Below, piece by piece: positions 32,832 through 41,552 of a stretch of DNA of 50,317 nt (positions within the stretch are counted from its first letter, which is position 1; every line of letters starts with the position of its first letter). Under the pieces are notes generated by a model. The model searched no databases and was not told the DNA's origin. It was given only the letters and a program-made list of their open reading frames with translations. Where the stretch lies: the IMG/VR virus record IMGVR_UViG_3300022744_000040, positions 1 to 50,317 of that record; one strand, 5' to 3'. The position numbers were made by a program, and so were the translations under genes. Source of the DNA: a virus.

Positions 32832-33878
32832 TTACTGGGTTGTGCGGTATGTAGCAGCGAATACCAAGTATCCAGACGTCCAACTTTCATTAATTTCACT
32901 CTGCGTTCGCGAGTTTCCTGATGGTAGGAAAGATATCCCTGTCAGCGTAGCTCCGAAGCTCAATCCCGTGGCGACACTGGTCGCAAACGCATTGTTGTAT
33001 GTGACGCTTCCGCCGAGTGTGCTCCAGATGGCAGCAGAATTGTCTGCTGGAAAAGGAAGCCCACTGATTAAATTATACCCAGCACCAGCCGCCGACACCG
33101 ACGCTACGTGTAGGTTTACTGATATATGAACCAGGCGACCCACTTTAATATAGGTACCTTGCAGTACGTCTGTTGTGAGTGTCGGAGCAGTAGTGGCGCG
33201 AGTGACTACCGGCGTCCAAGTGCCTTCTTCATAATCATCTAATGTGTTTGCATCCGAGGATGCGTTTTGTGTGACTGGAAATTTGAGTTGTCCTAAAGGT
33301 AAGGACACTACACCAGTAGACAATATCGAGAGCGGATTTGTATCGAGAGCGGATCCGTTAGACACACGGAAGTTGATGTTTCTGCCAACCGTATTGTGGT
33401 CGACGTAACTATCACCAGCAGACTTGAAGCGGAGGTTATTTTCAGCAAGTATCGATCCAGCTGCGCCAACTGTCTGATTGCCTGCTATTGTCTGGTTGCC
33501 TGCAACTGCATGGTTGCTGCTGCTATCCCAACTTGGTGCGCCTGTAGACAGCTTTGCAGGCGTAACAGCACCATCAACTAAAGTAGTAGTTGTGACTGAT
33601 CCTGAAATGGGAACAACGCTCGTTGCAGTAAAATTCTTGTAGACTACAACTACGTTATTAGAACCAGCAGAAGGTGCTGATGTAAATGTAATTGTGTTTG
33701 CTGATACGTTATATCCTACGCCGGGTCTTTGCCATACGTTTTCGACATACACATCGACGTCGAAGTTTGTATTGATCGTTCTCGTTAGACCAAACGCAGT
33801 ATTAGAAGCGTTGCCATTAAACTGATCAACGCCCCCTGTAAATGATTGTTGTGTTAAGCTATTTCCGATGTAGCTCAT
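32832..33878 (-). CDS. Tail fibre with NGSNT-like and TLDDYEEGTW modules (cassette copy 1)
   Basis: A 348-aa fibre. FNGNASNTAFGLTRTINTNF and VDVYVENVWQRPGVGYNVSA form the first module; GNQTIAGNQTVGAAGSILAE a repetitive link; and SDANTLDDYEEGTWTPVVTR starts the C-terminal domain at about residue 215. Third gene of cassette copy 1, overlapping the 108-aa gene by one base. Paralogous parts are at 22639 (C-terminal) and 26741 (N-terminal). Confidence 0.8.
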   Translation of the reverse strand: MSYIGNSLTQQSFTGGVDQFNGNASNTAFGLTRTINTNFDVDVYVENVWQRPGVGYNVSANTITFTSAPSAGSNNVVVVYKNFTATSVVPISGSVTTTTLVDGAVTPAKLSTGAPSWDSSSNHAVAGNQTIAGNQTVGAAGSILAENNLRFKSAGDSYVDHNTVGRNINFRVSNGSALDTNPLSILSTGVVSLPLGQLKFPVTQNASSDANTLDDYEEGTWTPVVTRATTAPTLTTDVLQGTYIKVGRLVHISVNLHVASVSAAGAGYNLISGLPFPADNSAAIWSTLGGSVTYNNAFATSVATGLSFGATLTGISFLPSGNSRTQSEINESWTSGYLVFAATYRTTQ

Positions 33879-34204
33879 TATGTCGTCTCGAGATAAGAAA
33901 CAGTTGCATCAATCGCAGAAGCAGCACCTGATACTACCTTCAATACATCAGCTGCCTGGAGAACCAATTTCTGATCTCCACCAACAGGAACCAATGCACC
34001 ACCTTGTGGGACAGTAGCTCCCTTCAAGATGTAGTAATCGACAGCACTTCTTGTGAAGTATAGATCTACAGTAACAGGATTCGATGTGATGTTGCAAAGG
34101 TTCCAACCAATCACCGTAGTGGTAGTTAGCGACGGAACAGTGTATACAGAGTTAGCACTCGTACCAACAGATTTTGCGACAGATGATTTGAATGTAGAAG
34201 CCAT
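33878..34204 (-). CDS. Small beta-rich fibre-cassette protein
   Basis: A 108-aa protein closely patterned on 27334-27654: IGWNLCNITSNPVTVDLYFT, SAVDYYILKGATVPQGGALV and LQAADVLKVVSGAASAIDAT. Both sit between a 320-aa fibre and an NGSNT-type fibre. Probably one functional family, perhaps a small structural joint; no known activity. Confidence 0.78.
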   Translation of the reverse strand: MASTFKSSVAKSVGTSANSVYTVPSLTTTTVIGWNLCNITSNPVTVDLYFTRSAVDYYILKGATVPQGGALVPVGGDQKLVLQAADVLKVVSGAASAIDATVSYLETT

Positions 34205-34208
34205 GTTT

Positions 34209-34216
34209 TATTTATC
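34209..34216 (-). promoter_or_regulatory. Late-promoter-like octamer (GATAAATA)
   Basis: One mismatch to the consensus on the minus strand, but only 5 bases before a start codon. Transcription from it would begin at or inside that codon, so activity for the 108-aa gene is doubtful. Confidence 0.25.
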
Positions 34217-35174
34217 CTAGGGCAATAGCCATCGCTATCGGATCGATGTATGTTGTTTGTTGTGATCCATCATTAAATTGAATCGTATTAGCTGACAGCA
34301 ATCCTGTATTAGCACGCAAGCTACCAGTGATCGTCGTATTGCCAGCAGCAAGTGTGTTGTTTGCGGTAAAGTTGCCGACAACGAGATCCGCCATCTGAAT
34401 ACCGGTCGACGTATTCGCTACGTCGATATTATTGTTAGCATAGAACTCTGGCTGATAGTTTTGAAATAGGTAGTACTTTTTCGTAGTTGCTGAACGAATC
34501 AATCCAGTGTGGCCGTTAGCGCCAGCGCCTGCATTATAATGAGCAGCAAAACCAATATCTAACGAATCGCTGATTTCATTATTCGAAGCAAGATATAGCA
34601 ACGAATCTGTGACGTTGATTTGTGATGTGTTGACTGTGATGGTCGTACCGTTGACAACTAAGTTACCGCCAATTGTCGTTTGTCCGCCAACTTGCAACGT
34701 GCCTGTGACGTTGGCGAACCCTGTAATAGTTGTATTACCAGCAGCAATTGCGCCCGTGAAAGTTGCACCAGCAAGAGGAGCGAATGTTGAGTTAACGTAT
34801 GTGTTTGATGCTGCGTATGCGACTGCGTTTGAGTATGCAGTAGCAGCCTTTGTGTCTGCATAGCTGACAGCGTTTGTATATGCTGATGCTGCAAGCGTTG
34901 CTGCATTCGAATATGCATTCGATGCCATGTTCTGAGCAGTTACTGCAGTGTCGTATGCAACCTTGACAGAGTTAACAGAAGCTGCGATGTTGGTGCTCGT
35001 ATTGGCATACGAATCGAGGATTCTAACAACACCAGAGACAGTTGAGTTGGCAGCAACAATCAGCGATGTAGCATTCGACGACGTCCATGAGTTGGAGACG
35101 TTACTCCACGTCAACACGTAGTTATTAGAAGCACTTTCAGCTTTTAATTGTTTTAAGTTTATCTGGAGTGTCAT
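34212..35174 (-). CDS. Fibre of the triplicated cassette (copy 1)
   Basis: A 320-aa paralogue of 18799-19773 and 27658-28635. LQINLKQLKAESASNNYVLT start, Ala/Tyr/Asn helical stalk (AYSNAATLAASAYTNAVSYA), NTTITGFANVTGTLQVGGQT, and the QINVTDSLLYLASNNEISDS module with GIQMADLVVGN. The C-terminus has FNDGSQQTTYIDP. I see no clear ribosome binding site upstream. An AATAAATA octamer lies only 7 bases before the start, so translation may depend on coupling to the upstream chaperone gene. Confidence 0.8.
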   Translation of the reverse strand: MTLQINLKQLKAESASNNYVLTWSNVSNSWTSSNATSLIVAANSTVSGVVRILDSYANTSTNIAASVNSVKVAYDTAVTAQNMASNAYSNAATLAASAYTNAVSYADTKAATAYSNAVAYAASNTYVNSTFAPLAGATFTGAIAAGNTTITGFANVTGTLQVGGQTTIGGNLVVNGTTITVNTSQINVTDSLLYLASNNEISDSLDIGFAAHYNAGAGANGHTGLIRSATTKKYYLFQNYQPEFYANNNIDVANTSTGIQMADLVVGNFTANNTLAAGNTTITGSLRANTGLLSANTIQFNDGSQQTTYIDPIAMAIALG

Positions 35175-35180
35175 GCTTGG

Positions 35181-35188
35181 TATTTATT
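35181..35188 (-). promoter_or_regulatory. Late-promoter-like octamer (AATAAATA)
   Basis: Overlaps the stop of the chaperone gene and is 7 bases from the next start. If used, the transcript would be nearly leaderless. Low confidence. Confidence 0.25.
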
Positions 35189-35615
35189 ATTGTTGTGGAG
35201 GAGTTGGCCACTCGATGTTCTGCGGAAACCCGCTCTGTGTAGTAATATCACGCAATGCCTGTCTATACGGAGCCCATGCCGACGACACTGCATCAGGAAC
35301 ATCCTTACCTTGTGTCCAGTCGCAATCCGATAGTAGTTTATTGCGCTTTGCACGCATGGTAATGATCGCGACTCGGACCGATACCGACTCCTCATAGTCG
35401 GCTGTCGGCATCCAAGCAGTAGTGTGGTCGTTATTGACAACTAATATAGTATTTGCTGGTTGAGCCATGGTGGGCTCAGTTACAGAAATATAACCTGCGG
35501 CTGTAAGTTGTTCAGATGTGGCGTTGGGCCACATCATACTTGCTCGAACCACATCGCCGTGTAGTATGCTCGCCGTCGGAAATGCGGTCACATTAGATTG
35601 AATGTATAATTCCAT
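35187..35615 (-). CDS. Tail fibre assembly chaperone (Phage_tail_APC-like)
   Basis: A 142-aa protein. The C-terminal half holds the diagnostic pattern MRAKRNKLLSDCDWTQGKDV, AWAPYRQALRDITTQSGFPQ and IEWPTPP. This is the motif 'RN.LL...DWTQ ... YRQALRDI ... GFP..I.WP..P' of fibre assembly chaperones (Phage_tail_APC type). Such chaperones usually act on the fibre encoded next door. Here that is the 879-aa propeller fibre immediately upstream, or the cassette fibre downstream. Confidence 0.85.
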   Translation of the reverse strand: MELYIQSNVTAFPTASILHGDVVRASMMWPNATSEQLTAAGYISVTEPTMAQPANTILVVNNDHTTAWMPTADYEESVSVRVAIITMRAKRNKLLSDCDWTQGKDVPDAVSSAWAPYRQALRDITTQSGFPQNIEWPTPPQQ

Positions 35616-35617
35616 TT

Positions 35618-38257
35618 TTAAATTCCAAAGTAGAAGCCAGAATAACCAAACGAACCATTATATCCAGACAGGGTCCCCATCAGGCCTCCCATCGACCAGA
35701 TCGAACCAGGAACTCTAACCATCAGCTGTTGTAGTGTCGTATTATAGTAAATGACGACACCAGGTGCAGGCGTGAATGTAGATAGATCGCCACCACCCAT
35801 CAAATAAACTGTACCATAGAAGTAATCCGGCTGGCTTATATAAGCGCCGTAGTTCATCTGCGGCATATTGCTAATAAAGAAGTCACCTCCCATAGCCGAT
35901 CCACCACTTCCAGAGAACCAACATTGCATCATCGCGGGGTTTGTGCTGCTGGCTAAACCATAGCCAACCACCGCCATCGTGCCGTTTCCGCCATTCGACA
36001 TGTTGGTTGAGATGTGGAGAGTGGCGCCCGATTGAATGCTGGATGATGAATACCACGGATACACCATTCCATTAGGACCATAGGCGCCAGAATAGGGACC
36101 GTTTATTGTGTTGAATGGCGGAAGTCCTGGTCCCCCGACCATAGCAGTTGATTCGTTAAGTGGCATCGGTTGTATCAGCCACTGCGCCGTAGCTGGTATA
36201 GTAACTGTCGCATCGCCCATACTATACGATATCGCAGTAGGTCCTGCGTTAGCAAAGAAGGGCGTTCCACCACCACCAATGCCACCAGAACTACCGCCAC
36301 CTGTGGAACTGATCGTAATAGTCTTCATCATCGTGTCGGCACTCAATGTTATATTGCTGCCAGCAACAAGCTCAAACATGTCGGGGCCCATTGCAGTCAA
36401 CGACTGCCCAGCGATCTTTACGCTCGTAAATGCTGATGACAAACCGCCTGTTGGTGTGTATTGTGTGCTAGTAACTGAGACAACGCGACCATATGAGTCA
36501 ATCGACATTTGTGGTACGTTAATGTATGACGTACCATCAGTACCCCCATAAATGCCAGGCACTACCGACGTCGGGGCTAAAGCGACTGTGGTAGCAGTGC
36601 CGCCGTTGAATGTATTATTAACATTAAACAGGTATGTGACGCCACTTCCGGTCACATAGTTGGCATTGGTTTCATATGGTGCGCCGATAACGGCATAGTT
36701 GCCGGACATGCTTAAAGCTCGAGCAAACTTATCAGAAGCACCCTGCTCTCCAGCAGAGTTTGGTGAAAATATTGTTTTCTTTAACTTACCGTCTGCCAAG
36801 TCGAACATATAGGATATGCCTGGAAGAGGCCACCCTTGTCCGCCTGCATTATCGTTGGGTTCTCCTACTAATAAGTTATTTCCAGACACCGACACTGCAG
36901 TACCAAAATCCTGGCCAGCATTAACTATCGGGCTAGGCGAGTTTAGCTTATATACTAATGCTCCAGACGAAGCATCAAACACATACACTGCACCTACACC
37001 TTGCTTTGATGCTTGTCCAGGTCGCACGCTGCCCTTTGCCCCAGGAGCACCTGCGATCACATATACTCCGTTAGTGGCAACCGAATACCCCATATTTGAT
37101 TGCGTGTATAGGATCGGGTCAGGAACAGCTATAGCAAACCCATAGCTTGTATAATTAGACGACGTAATGTTAACAGTTGACCCTGGGTACGCTGGGAAAC
37201 TGCCTATATTAAATACATATACAGCACCATCGACCGACTGTGTGCTGTTGCCTTCGTTAAACGCTCCGACGACCAGAGTGTTTCCGCTGATACCCACCGA
37301 CCAACCAAAATAGTCACCGGAAGGGTTACTATATGCGCTGGGATCGGTAATCATGTATTTCAGAGTACCTGTTATCGAATATAGATATACGACGCCCGCA
37401 TTACTATATCCAGATACTCTAGTATTCCAACACCCAACAACAATATACGATGATGATATTGCTAGTGCGTTGCCGAAGTAATAGCTGTTAGATTGTGGAT
37501 TAGTAAGTGTATTGGTCGCAGACGTAATTGAAACCAATGAACCCGTATACGTAGGCCACGTCGACATATCGAACACAAACACGCGGCCAGTGCTACCGCT
37601 ATATGCCGTCTCGGACACTACAATAATATTATTGCTGTTGATTGCGACTTTTGCGCCCAATGAGATTGTACCAGTAATCCCAATACGATACTGCATTACG
37701 CCAGTAGAGTTCAGATATACATACACATAACCCGTTCCACCGTTAGCACCAGAAGCAGCCACAACAGAGTAGGTGCCATTTGTGGCCACCGACATCCCCA
37801 TGTACTCCGACGTATTACTATCCGTTGGTAGCCATGTTGCTAACTTATCACCATCTTGCGTAGACAGTCCGTTACCGATGGTTAGTGCGTTTGTTGTAGA
37901 CCCGCTGCCACCCCCACCGCCACCGCTAGCTGCATTGGCCCAATATACGTTTCCTGTACCGCCGGACGTCAGCACTTGGCCAGCAGTTCCTTGTCCTCCG
38001 TTGGCAACAACGGTGCCACCAACTCGTAGTGAGGACGACGTCATGCTACTATTGACAGTACTGTTGCCAACAAATACAGCCGTTGTATTGACGTATGCAG
38101 CAGCACCAACGGAAACGACCATGTTGTTAACAACAGTATTACCAGTTGTGATCCCCGCAAAGGCGACGTTTGCAGTTTGCGTCAGCGTTTGTGTTGCCGC
38201 TGCGTTAGTAAAGTTGGTTGCTAACTGGGCAGCAATTGTACGTGTTCTAATTCCCAT
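35618..38257 (-). CDS. Large tail fibre with seven-bladed FG-GAP-like beta-propeller
   Basis: An 879-aa fibre. Residues 1-115 are a fibre stalk with GGQGTAGQVLTSGGTGNVYW, then a glycine/serine linker. Residues about 150-550 contain seven units of roughly 55 residues, each with a variation of 'FG.AVSVSGN..LVG ... G.VYVFD', for example DYFGWSVGISGNTLVVGAFN and QDFGTAVSVSGNNLLVGEPN. Seven units match a complete integrin-like FG-GAP propeller. After this come NGGTATTVALAPTSVVPGIY, a beta linker and a Gly/Met/Tyr-rich C-terminal tip. The propeller may bind glycans or protein receptors. It shares its last base with the 1073-aa fibre stop. Confidence 0.83.
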   Translation of the reverse strand: MGIRTRTIAAQLATNFTNAAATQTLTQTANVAFAGITTGNTVVNNMVVSVGAAAYVNTTAVFVGNSTVNSSMTSSSLRVGGTVVANGGQGTAGQVLTSGGTGNVYWANAASGGGGGGSGSTTNALTIGNGLSTQDGDKLATWLPTDSNTSEYMGMSVATNGTYSVVAASGANGGTGYVYVYLNSTGVMQYRIGITGTISLGAKVAINSNNIIVVSETAYSGSTGRVFVFDMSTWPTYTGSLVSITSATNTLTNPQSNSYYFGNALAISSSYIVVGCWNTRVSGYSNAGVVYLYSITGTLKYMITDPSAYSNPSGDYFGWSVGISGNTLVVGAFNEGNSTQSVDGAVYVFNIGSFPAYPGSTVNITSSNYTSYGFAIAVPDPILYTQSNMGYSVATNGVYVIAGAPGAKGSVRPGQASKQGVGAVYVFDASSGALVYKLNSPSPIVNAGQDFGTAVSVSGNNLLVGEPNDNAGGQGWPLPGISYMFDLADGKLKKTIFSPNSAGEQGASDKFARALSMSGNYAVIGAPYETNANYVTGSGVTYLFNVNNTFNGGTATTVALAPTSVVPGIYGGTDGTSYINVPQMSIDSYGRVVSVTSTQYTPTGGLSSAFTSVKIAGQSLTAMGPDMFELVAGSNITLSADTMMKTITISSTGGGSSGGIGGGGTPFFANAGPTAISYSMGDATVTIPATAQWLIQPMPLNESTAMVGGPGLPPFNTINGPYSGAYGPNGMVYPWYSSSSIQSGATLHISTNMSNGGNGTMAVVGYGLASSTNPAMMQCWFSGSGGSAMGGDFFISNMPQMNYGAYISQPDYFYGTVYLMGGGDLSTFTPAPGVVIYYNTTLQQLMVRVPGSIWSMGGLMGTLSGYNGSFGYSGFYFGI

Positions 38258-41200
38258 TATCGAATAAACCTAATTCTAATTTCAGCCGATGCAATCGGAG
38301 CTGAAGAAAATGTAATAGTAGTACCAGAAACTGTATAGTCTTCGTCTGGATGGAAGTATGTACCATCAACGAATACCAGAATATTATCAGAAAATGTGCT
38401 GGAGCTCAACGTAAAGATCGTGTTCGATCCATTACCAGTTAGCGATTGTTTCGTTACCGCCGTCGCAGCGATAGTTACCGTAGATGTAGATGCATTCGCA
38501 GATAATGATACACCCGAACCAGCTGCTAGATTAAGGACAGCGTCCGATGTTGGAGCAGTTACTGTTACGCCATTTGCGACTACGCTCTTATAAGAAGCGC
38601 CTATTGCTCCTGACAATCTTAACGATTGGATCGATGCACCGCTCGGTGGAGCATCGACAAACGTCAGCGTTAAATCTGTTACGCTATAATCCGTCGTATA
38701 GCGTTGGAGCATACCGTTGATTGTCACAAAGCTAGTCGTACTATTCGCTGTGGCTGTCAACGTAAATGCAGTAGTTGTACCATCGCCAGTAAATGTATCC
38801 GAGCTCGTAATCGCTGCTGAAGGTAGAGCAGTTGCTGCGCTATCAACATGATATACCAATATGCTTTCGCCGCTCAGAGGTGCAGTTGTGAATGTAAGAG
38901 CAGTACCACTAATCGAGAAGTCAGTCGAAGGATCCTGCAGCAAACCATCCAAGTAGACTGTTGCTGTGCTAGTATTGGCAGTTCTGGATAGTGTATATCC
39001 TGTATTGCTTCCGTTACCAGTAAAGCTATCAATTGCTCCATATTGCGAGAAGCGATAGATCGCCGCACCAGATATATGAAGGACTTCAATTGCTTCGTTG
39101 TTTACTGGAGCAGTCGTAAATGTCAGTGTTGTGCCAGATACGTCATAATCTTCGTTATGGAATTGTACCAAGCCTTCAACGAGAACCAGGATTGTATTCG
39201 ACGTTGCCGTTTGCGACAGCGTGAATGCTGTATTTGATCCGTTGCCAAGGAAATTATCACGCGCCGATATAAACGCATTGCCGACGTTGTTACCAAGCGC
39301 ACCGCCACCACCACTTGCAGTCGAAGTAAATGTGATTGCGCCACTCGTAGCATTAGTCGTAATCGACATATTGCTACCAGCAACAAGCGTCAATGTGTCA
39401 TTTGCTTGATCTGCAACTACGTTTGCTTGGCCAGCTACGATGAACGTACCGAAACTGTTACTGCTTCCACCACCTCCAGTGATACTAGAACCATCAAGTG
39501 TGATTACTGTACCATTCGAGCTAACATTGAGGCCACCAGCACCAATGATTTTAACTGTATTCGTCGATGAATCAGAACCAGTTAAAACGATGTTAGCCGA
39601 TGCTGTGTTTGCTGCTGTCGATAATGTGTATGTTGTATTAAGATCAGTCAGCGATACTGTCGACCAATATACATTGCCGCTTGCACCACCAGACATCAAC
39701 ACTTGACCAGATGTGCCTACACCACCATTAGCAGTAATCCGTGTGTTGCCAAACGCTACTGTGTTAGCGAAAGTTACAGATCCAGTAAACGTTGCACCTG
39801 CAAGAGGAGCAAACGTCGAATTGACATATGAATTGGAAGCAGCGTATGCAATTGCATTCGAATATGCATTTGCTGCCTTATTGGTAGCGTCTGTTGCTGC
39901 TGTAGATACAGCATTCGAATAAGCCGTAGCAGCCTTCGAAGTAGCATCGGCCGATGCAGTCGATACTGCGTTTGAGTAAGCAGTCGCTGCCTTGCTAGAT
40001 GCATCAGATGCTGCAGCACTTACAGCAGAATTGTACGCATCTGTTGCTAGTATTGTCGCATCTGTTGCTGCTGTAGATACGGCATTTGAATATGCTGTAG
40101 CAGCTATCGAAGCAGCATAGCTTATAGCGTTGGAGTATGCGTTGGCTGCTTTATTGGTAGCGTCTGTTGCTGCTGTAGATACAGCGTTCGAGTATGCGGC
40201 AGCAGCCTTTGTATCAGCGTACGAGGTTGCATTCGAGTAAGCAGCACTTGCTGCAGCAGTAGCAAAACTTACAGCATTGCTATAAGCATTAGATGCCTTG
40301 TCTGTCGCATCAGCTGATGCTGTCGACACTGCGTTCGAATAAGCCGCTGCAGCCTTTGTATCTGCATATGAAGCTGCATTAGAATACGCTGTAGCTGCTA
40401 CTGTATCCGTATAGCTCGTTGCATTTGCATAAGATGTTGCAGCAACAGTATCAGCATAAGATGTAGCGTTAGCATATGATGTAGCTGCTACCGTGTCTGC
40501 ATAACTCGTCGCATTAGAATATGCAGCAGCGGCTTTTGTATCCGTATAGCTTACTGCGTTGGAATATGCATTTGCAGCCTTAGCATCAGCATAGCTTGCA
40601 GCATTGGCGTATGCAGCATCAACATCCGTGTTGCTCGCGATCTTGAAGTAAGTAGAGCCGTCGTTAGTAAATGTCCAAGCATCTACCGATTCATCCCACA
40701 ACAAAGCTACATTAGAGGATGTTCCTCTGTTGATAGAGACGCCAGCATTTTCTGATGGAGTGCCTGTTAAATCAGCATTGAGCGAAATGATATTGTCGCC
40801 AATGTTTAGCTCTGTCGTATTAATGTACGTTGTTGTACCAGAAACAACTAGGTTACCAGAAACAATTACATCGTTGGAAAACGTACCGACACCAGTCACA
40901 AGTAACGTATTCGATACTGCAAATGTATTGACTGTATTGACGGTAGCTTTATAGACCGAACCGTCGCCAGCAGTAATAGCAAGCGTGTTGTTCGATGATG
41001 TGTATGAGAATCCAGTAATGCCAGCTACCGCATTCGTTGTTGCAGCCGTTACACGACCCTTACTATCGATCGTGAGTACTGGGATTACAGAGCTGTTACC
41101 ATATGTGCCTGGCGTAACAGCTGTATTAGCAAGTGTGATGTTGATCGCGCCATTTGCAAGATCAACAAATGTATTTGTACCAGTCGCATCGCCTGTGATG

Positions 41201-41478
41201 TCGATTTTGAGATCTGGTTTTGTTGTGATGTAGCTCCATTCCAAGTTACCAGCAAGCGTGGTAGCTGAAATATTAGCAAATGCACCATCTCTGAAAGAGA
41301 CGTTAGCTGTTGTATTTAGACTTTGGCCAAAAACATCAATGACGGTGTTTGACCCGTCCTTTGTAAAGAACCGATTGTCTGTAAAGTTAATAGCAAGCTG
41401 TCCAACTTCAATATCTGAAGCTGATGGGACGCGCCCAGCAACGCTGCTACGTTTGATTTGTACTTTTGTTCCAGCCAT
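38257..41478 (-). CDS. Long tail fibre with alanine-rich coiled stalk
   Basis: A 1073-aa fibre. N-terminal domain AGTKVQIKRSSVAGRVPSAS and DIEVGQLAINFTDNRFFTKD, a leader frequent in T4-like fibres; VTPGTYGNSSVIPVLTIDSK; INTTELNIGDNIISLNADLT, shared with the 1847-aa protein; then about 270 residues (roughly 285-560) of repeats such as ATSYADTVAATSYAN. The following ANGGVGTSGQVLMSGGASGN joint leads to four tandem NGSNT modules over the C-terminal 300 residues. This order suggests attachment domain, helical rod, then beta-sandwich knobs. Confidence 0.85.
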   Translation of the reverse strand: MAGTKVQIKRSSVAGRVPSASDIEVGQLAINFTDNRFFTKDGSNTVIDVFGQSLNTTANVSFRDGAFANISATTLAGNLEWSYITTKPDLKIDITGDATGTNTFVDLANGAINITLANTAVTPGTYGNSSVIPVLTIDSKGRVTAATTNAVAGITGFSYTSSNNTLAITAGDGSVYKATVNTVNTFAVSNTLLVTGVGTFSNDVIVSGNLVVSGTTTYINTTELNIGDNIISLNADLTGTPSENAGVSINRGTSSNVALLWDESVDAWTFTNDGSTYFKIASNTDVDAAYANAASYADAKAANAYSNAVSYTDTKAAAAYSNATSYADTVAATSYANATSYADTVAATSYANATSYTDTVAATAYSNAASYADTKAAAAYSNAVSTASADATDKASNAYSNAVSFATAAASAAYSNATSYADTKAAAAYSNAVSTAATDATNKAANAYSNAISYAASIAATAYSNAVSTAATDATILATDAYNSAVSAAASDASSKAATAYSNAVSTASADATSKAATAYSNAVSTAATDATNKAANAYSNAIAYAASNSYVNSTFAPLAGATFTGSVTFANTVAFGNTRITANGGVGTSGQVLMSGGASGNVYWSTVSLTDLNTTYTLSTAANTASANIVLTGSDSSTNTVKIIGAGGLNVSSNGTVITLDGSSITGGGGSSNSFGTFIVAGQANVVADQANDTLTLVAGSNMSITTNATSGAITFTSTASGGGGALGNNVGNAFISARDNFLGNGSNTAFTLSQTATSNTILVLVEGLVQFHNEDYDVSGTTLTFTTAPVNNEAIEVLHISGAAIYRFSQYGAIDSFTGNGSNTGYTLSRTANTSTATVYLDGLLQDPSTDFSISGTALTFTTAPLSGESILVYHVDSAATALPSAAITSSDTFTGDGTTTAFTLTATANSTTSFVTINGMLQRYTTDYSVTDLTLTFVDAPPSGASIQSLRLSGAIGASYKSVVANGVTVTAPTSDAVLNLAAGSGVSLSANASTSTVTIAATAVTKQSLTGNGSNTIFTLSSSTFSDNILVFVDGTYFHPDEDYTVSGTTITFSSAPIASAEIRIRFIR
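39800..40610 (-). repeat. Tandem coding repeats, 45-base basic unit
   Basis: Within the 1073-aa fibre, a unit encoding 15 residues (SYANATSYADTVAAT type) is repeated many times, with occasional 19-residue units. The third-position variation between copies shows it is an old, protein-selected array and not a recent DNA expansion, except for two or three adjacent copies near 40430-40520 that are almost identical. Confidence 0.8.
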
Positions 41479-41530
41479 GTCTCTATCTAGAGTTAAAGGC
41501 CACTATAGAGCAGCCCGTATATTAATGTAT

Positions 41531-41538
41531 TATTTAGG
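41531..41538 (-). promoter_or_regulatory. Weak late-promoter-like octamer (CCTAAATA)
   Basis: In the 74-base gap between the two longest fibre genes, the minus strand has CCTAAATA, two mismatches from the late consensus and 53 bases before the 1073-aa fibre start. It is the only promoter-like element I see in this otherwise empty gap. Confidence 0.2.
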
Positions 41539-41552
41539 TTGTCACAAATCCA

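Larger units (their letters stand above)
32832..35174 (-). repeat. Three-gene fibre cassette, copy 1
   Basis: Same gene order as copies 2 and 3. The third gene ends in a TLDDYEEGTW-type domain not present in the other two copies' third genes. Confidence 0.75.

Noticed and set aside
12393-35174. Diversity-generating retroelement driving fibre variation
   Set aside because: No reverse transcriptase gene or template/variable repeat pair with adenine-specific changes was seen; differences between paralogues are ordinary divergence and module swapping. Such a gene outside the window cannot be excluded.
36108-36551. Plus-strand open frame of 147 codons opposite the propeller fibre, and other plus-strand frames from 0.7 to 47.1 kb
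   Set aside because: All lie fully inside confident minus-strand genes, show biased low-complexity products and lack start signals.
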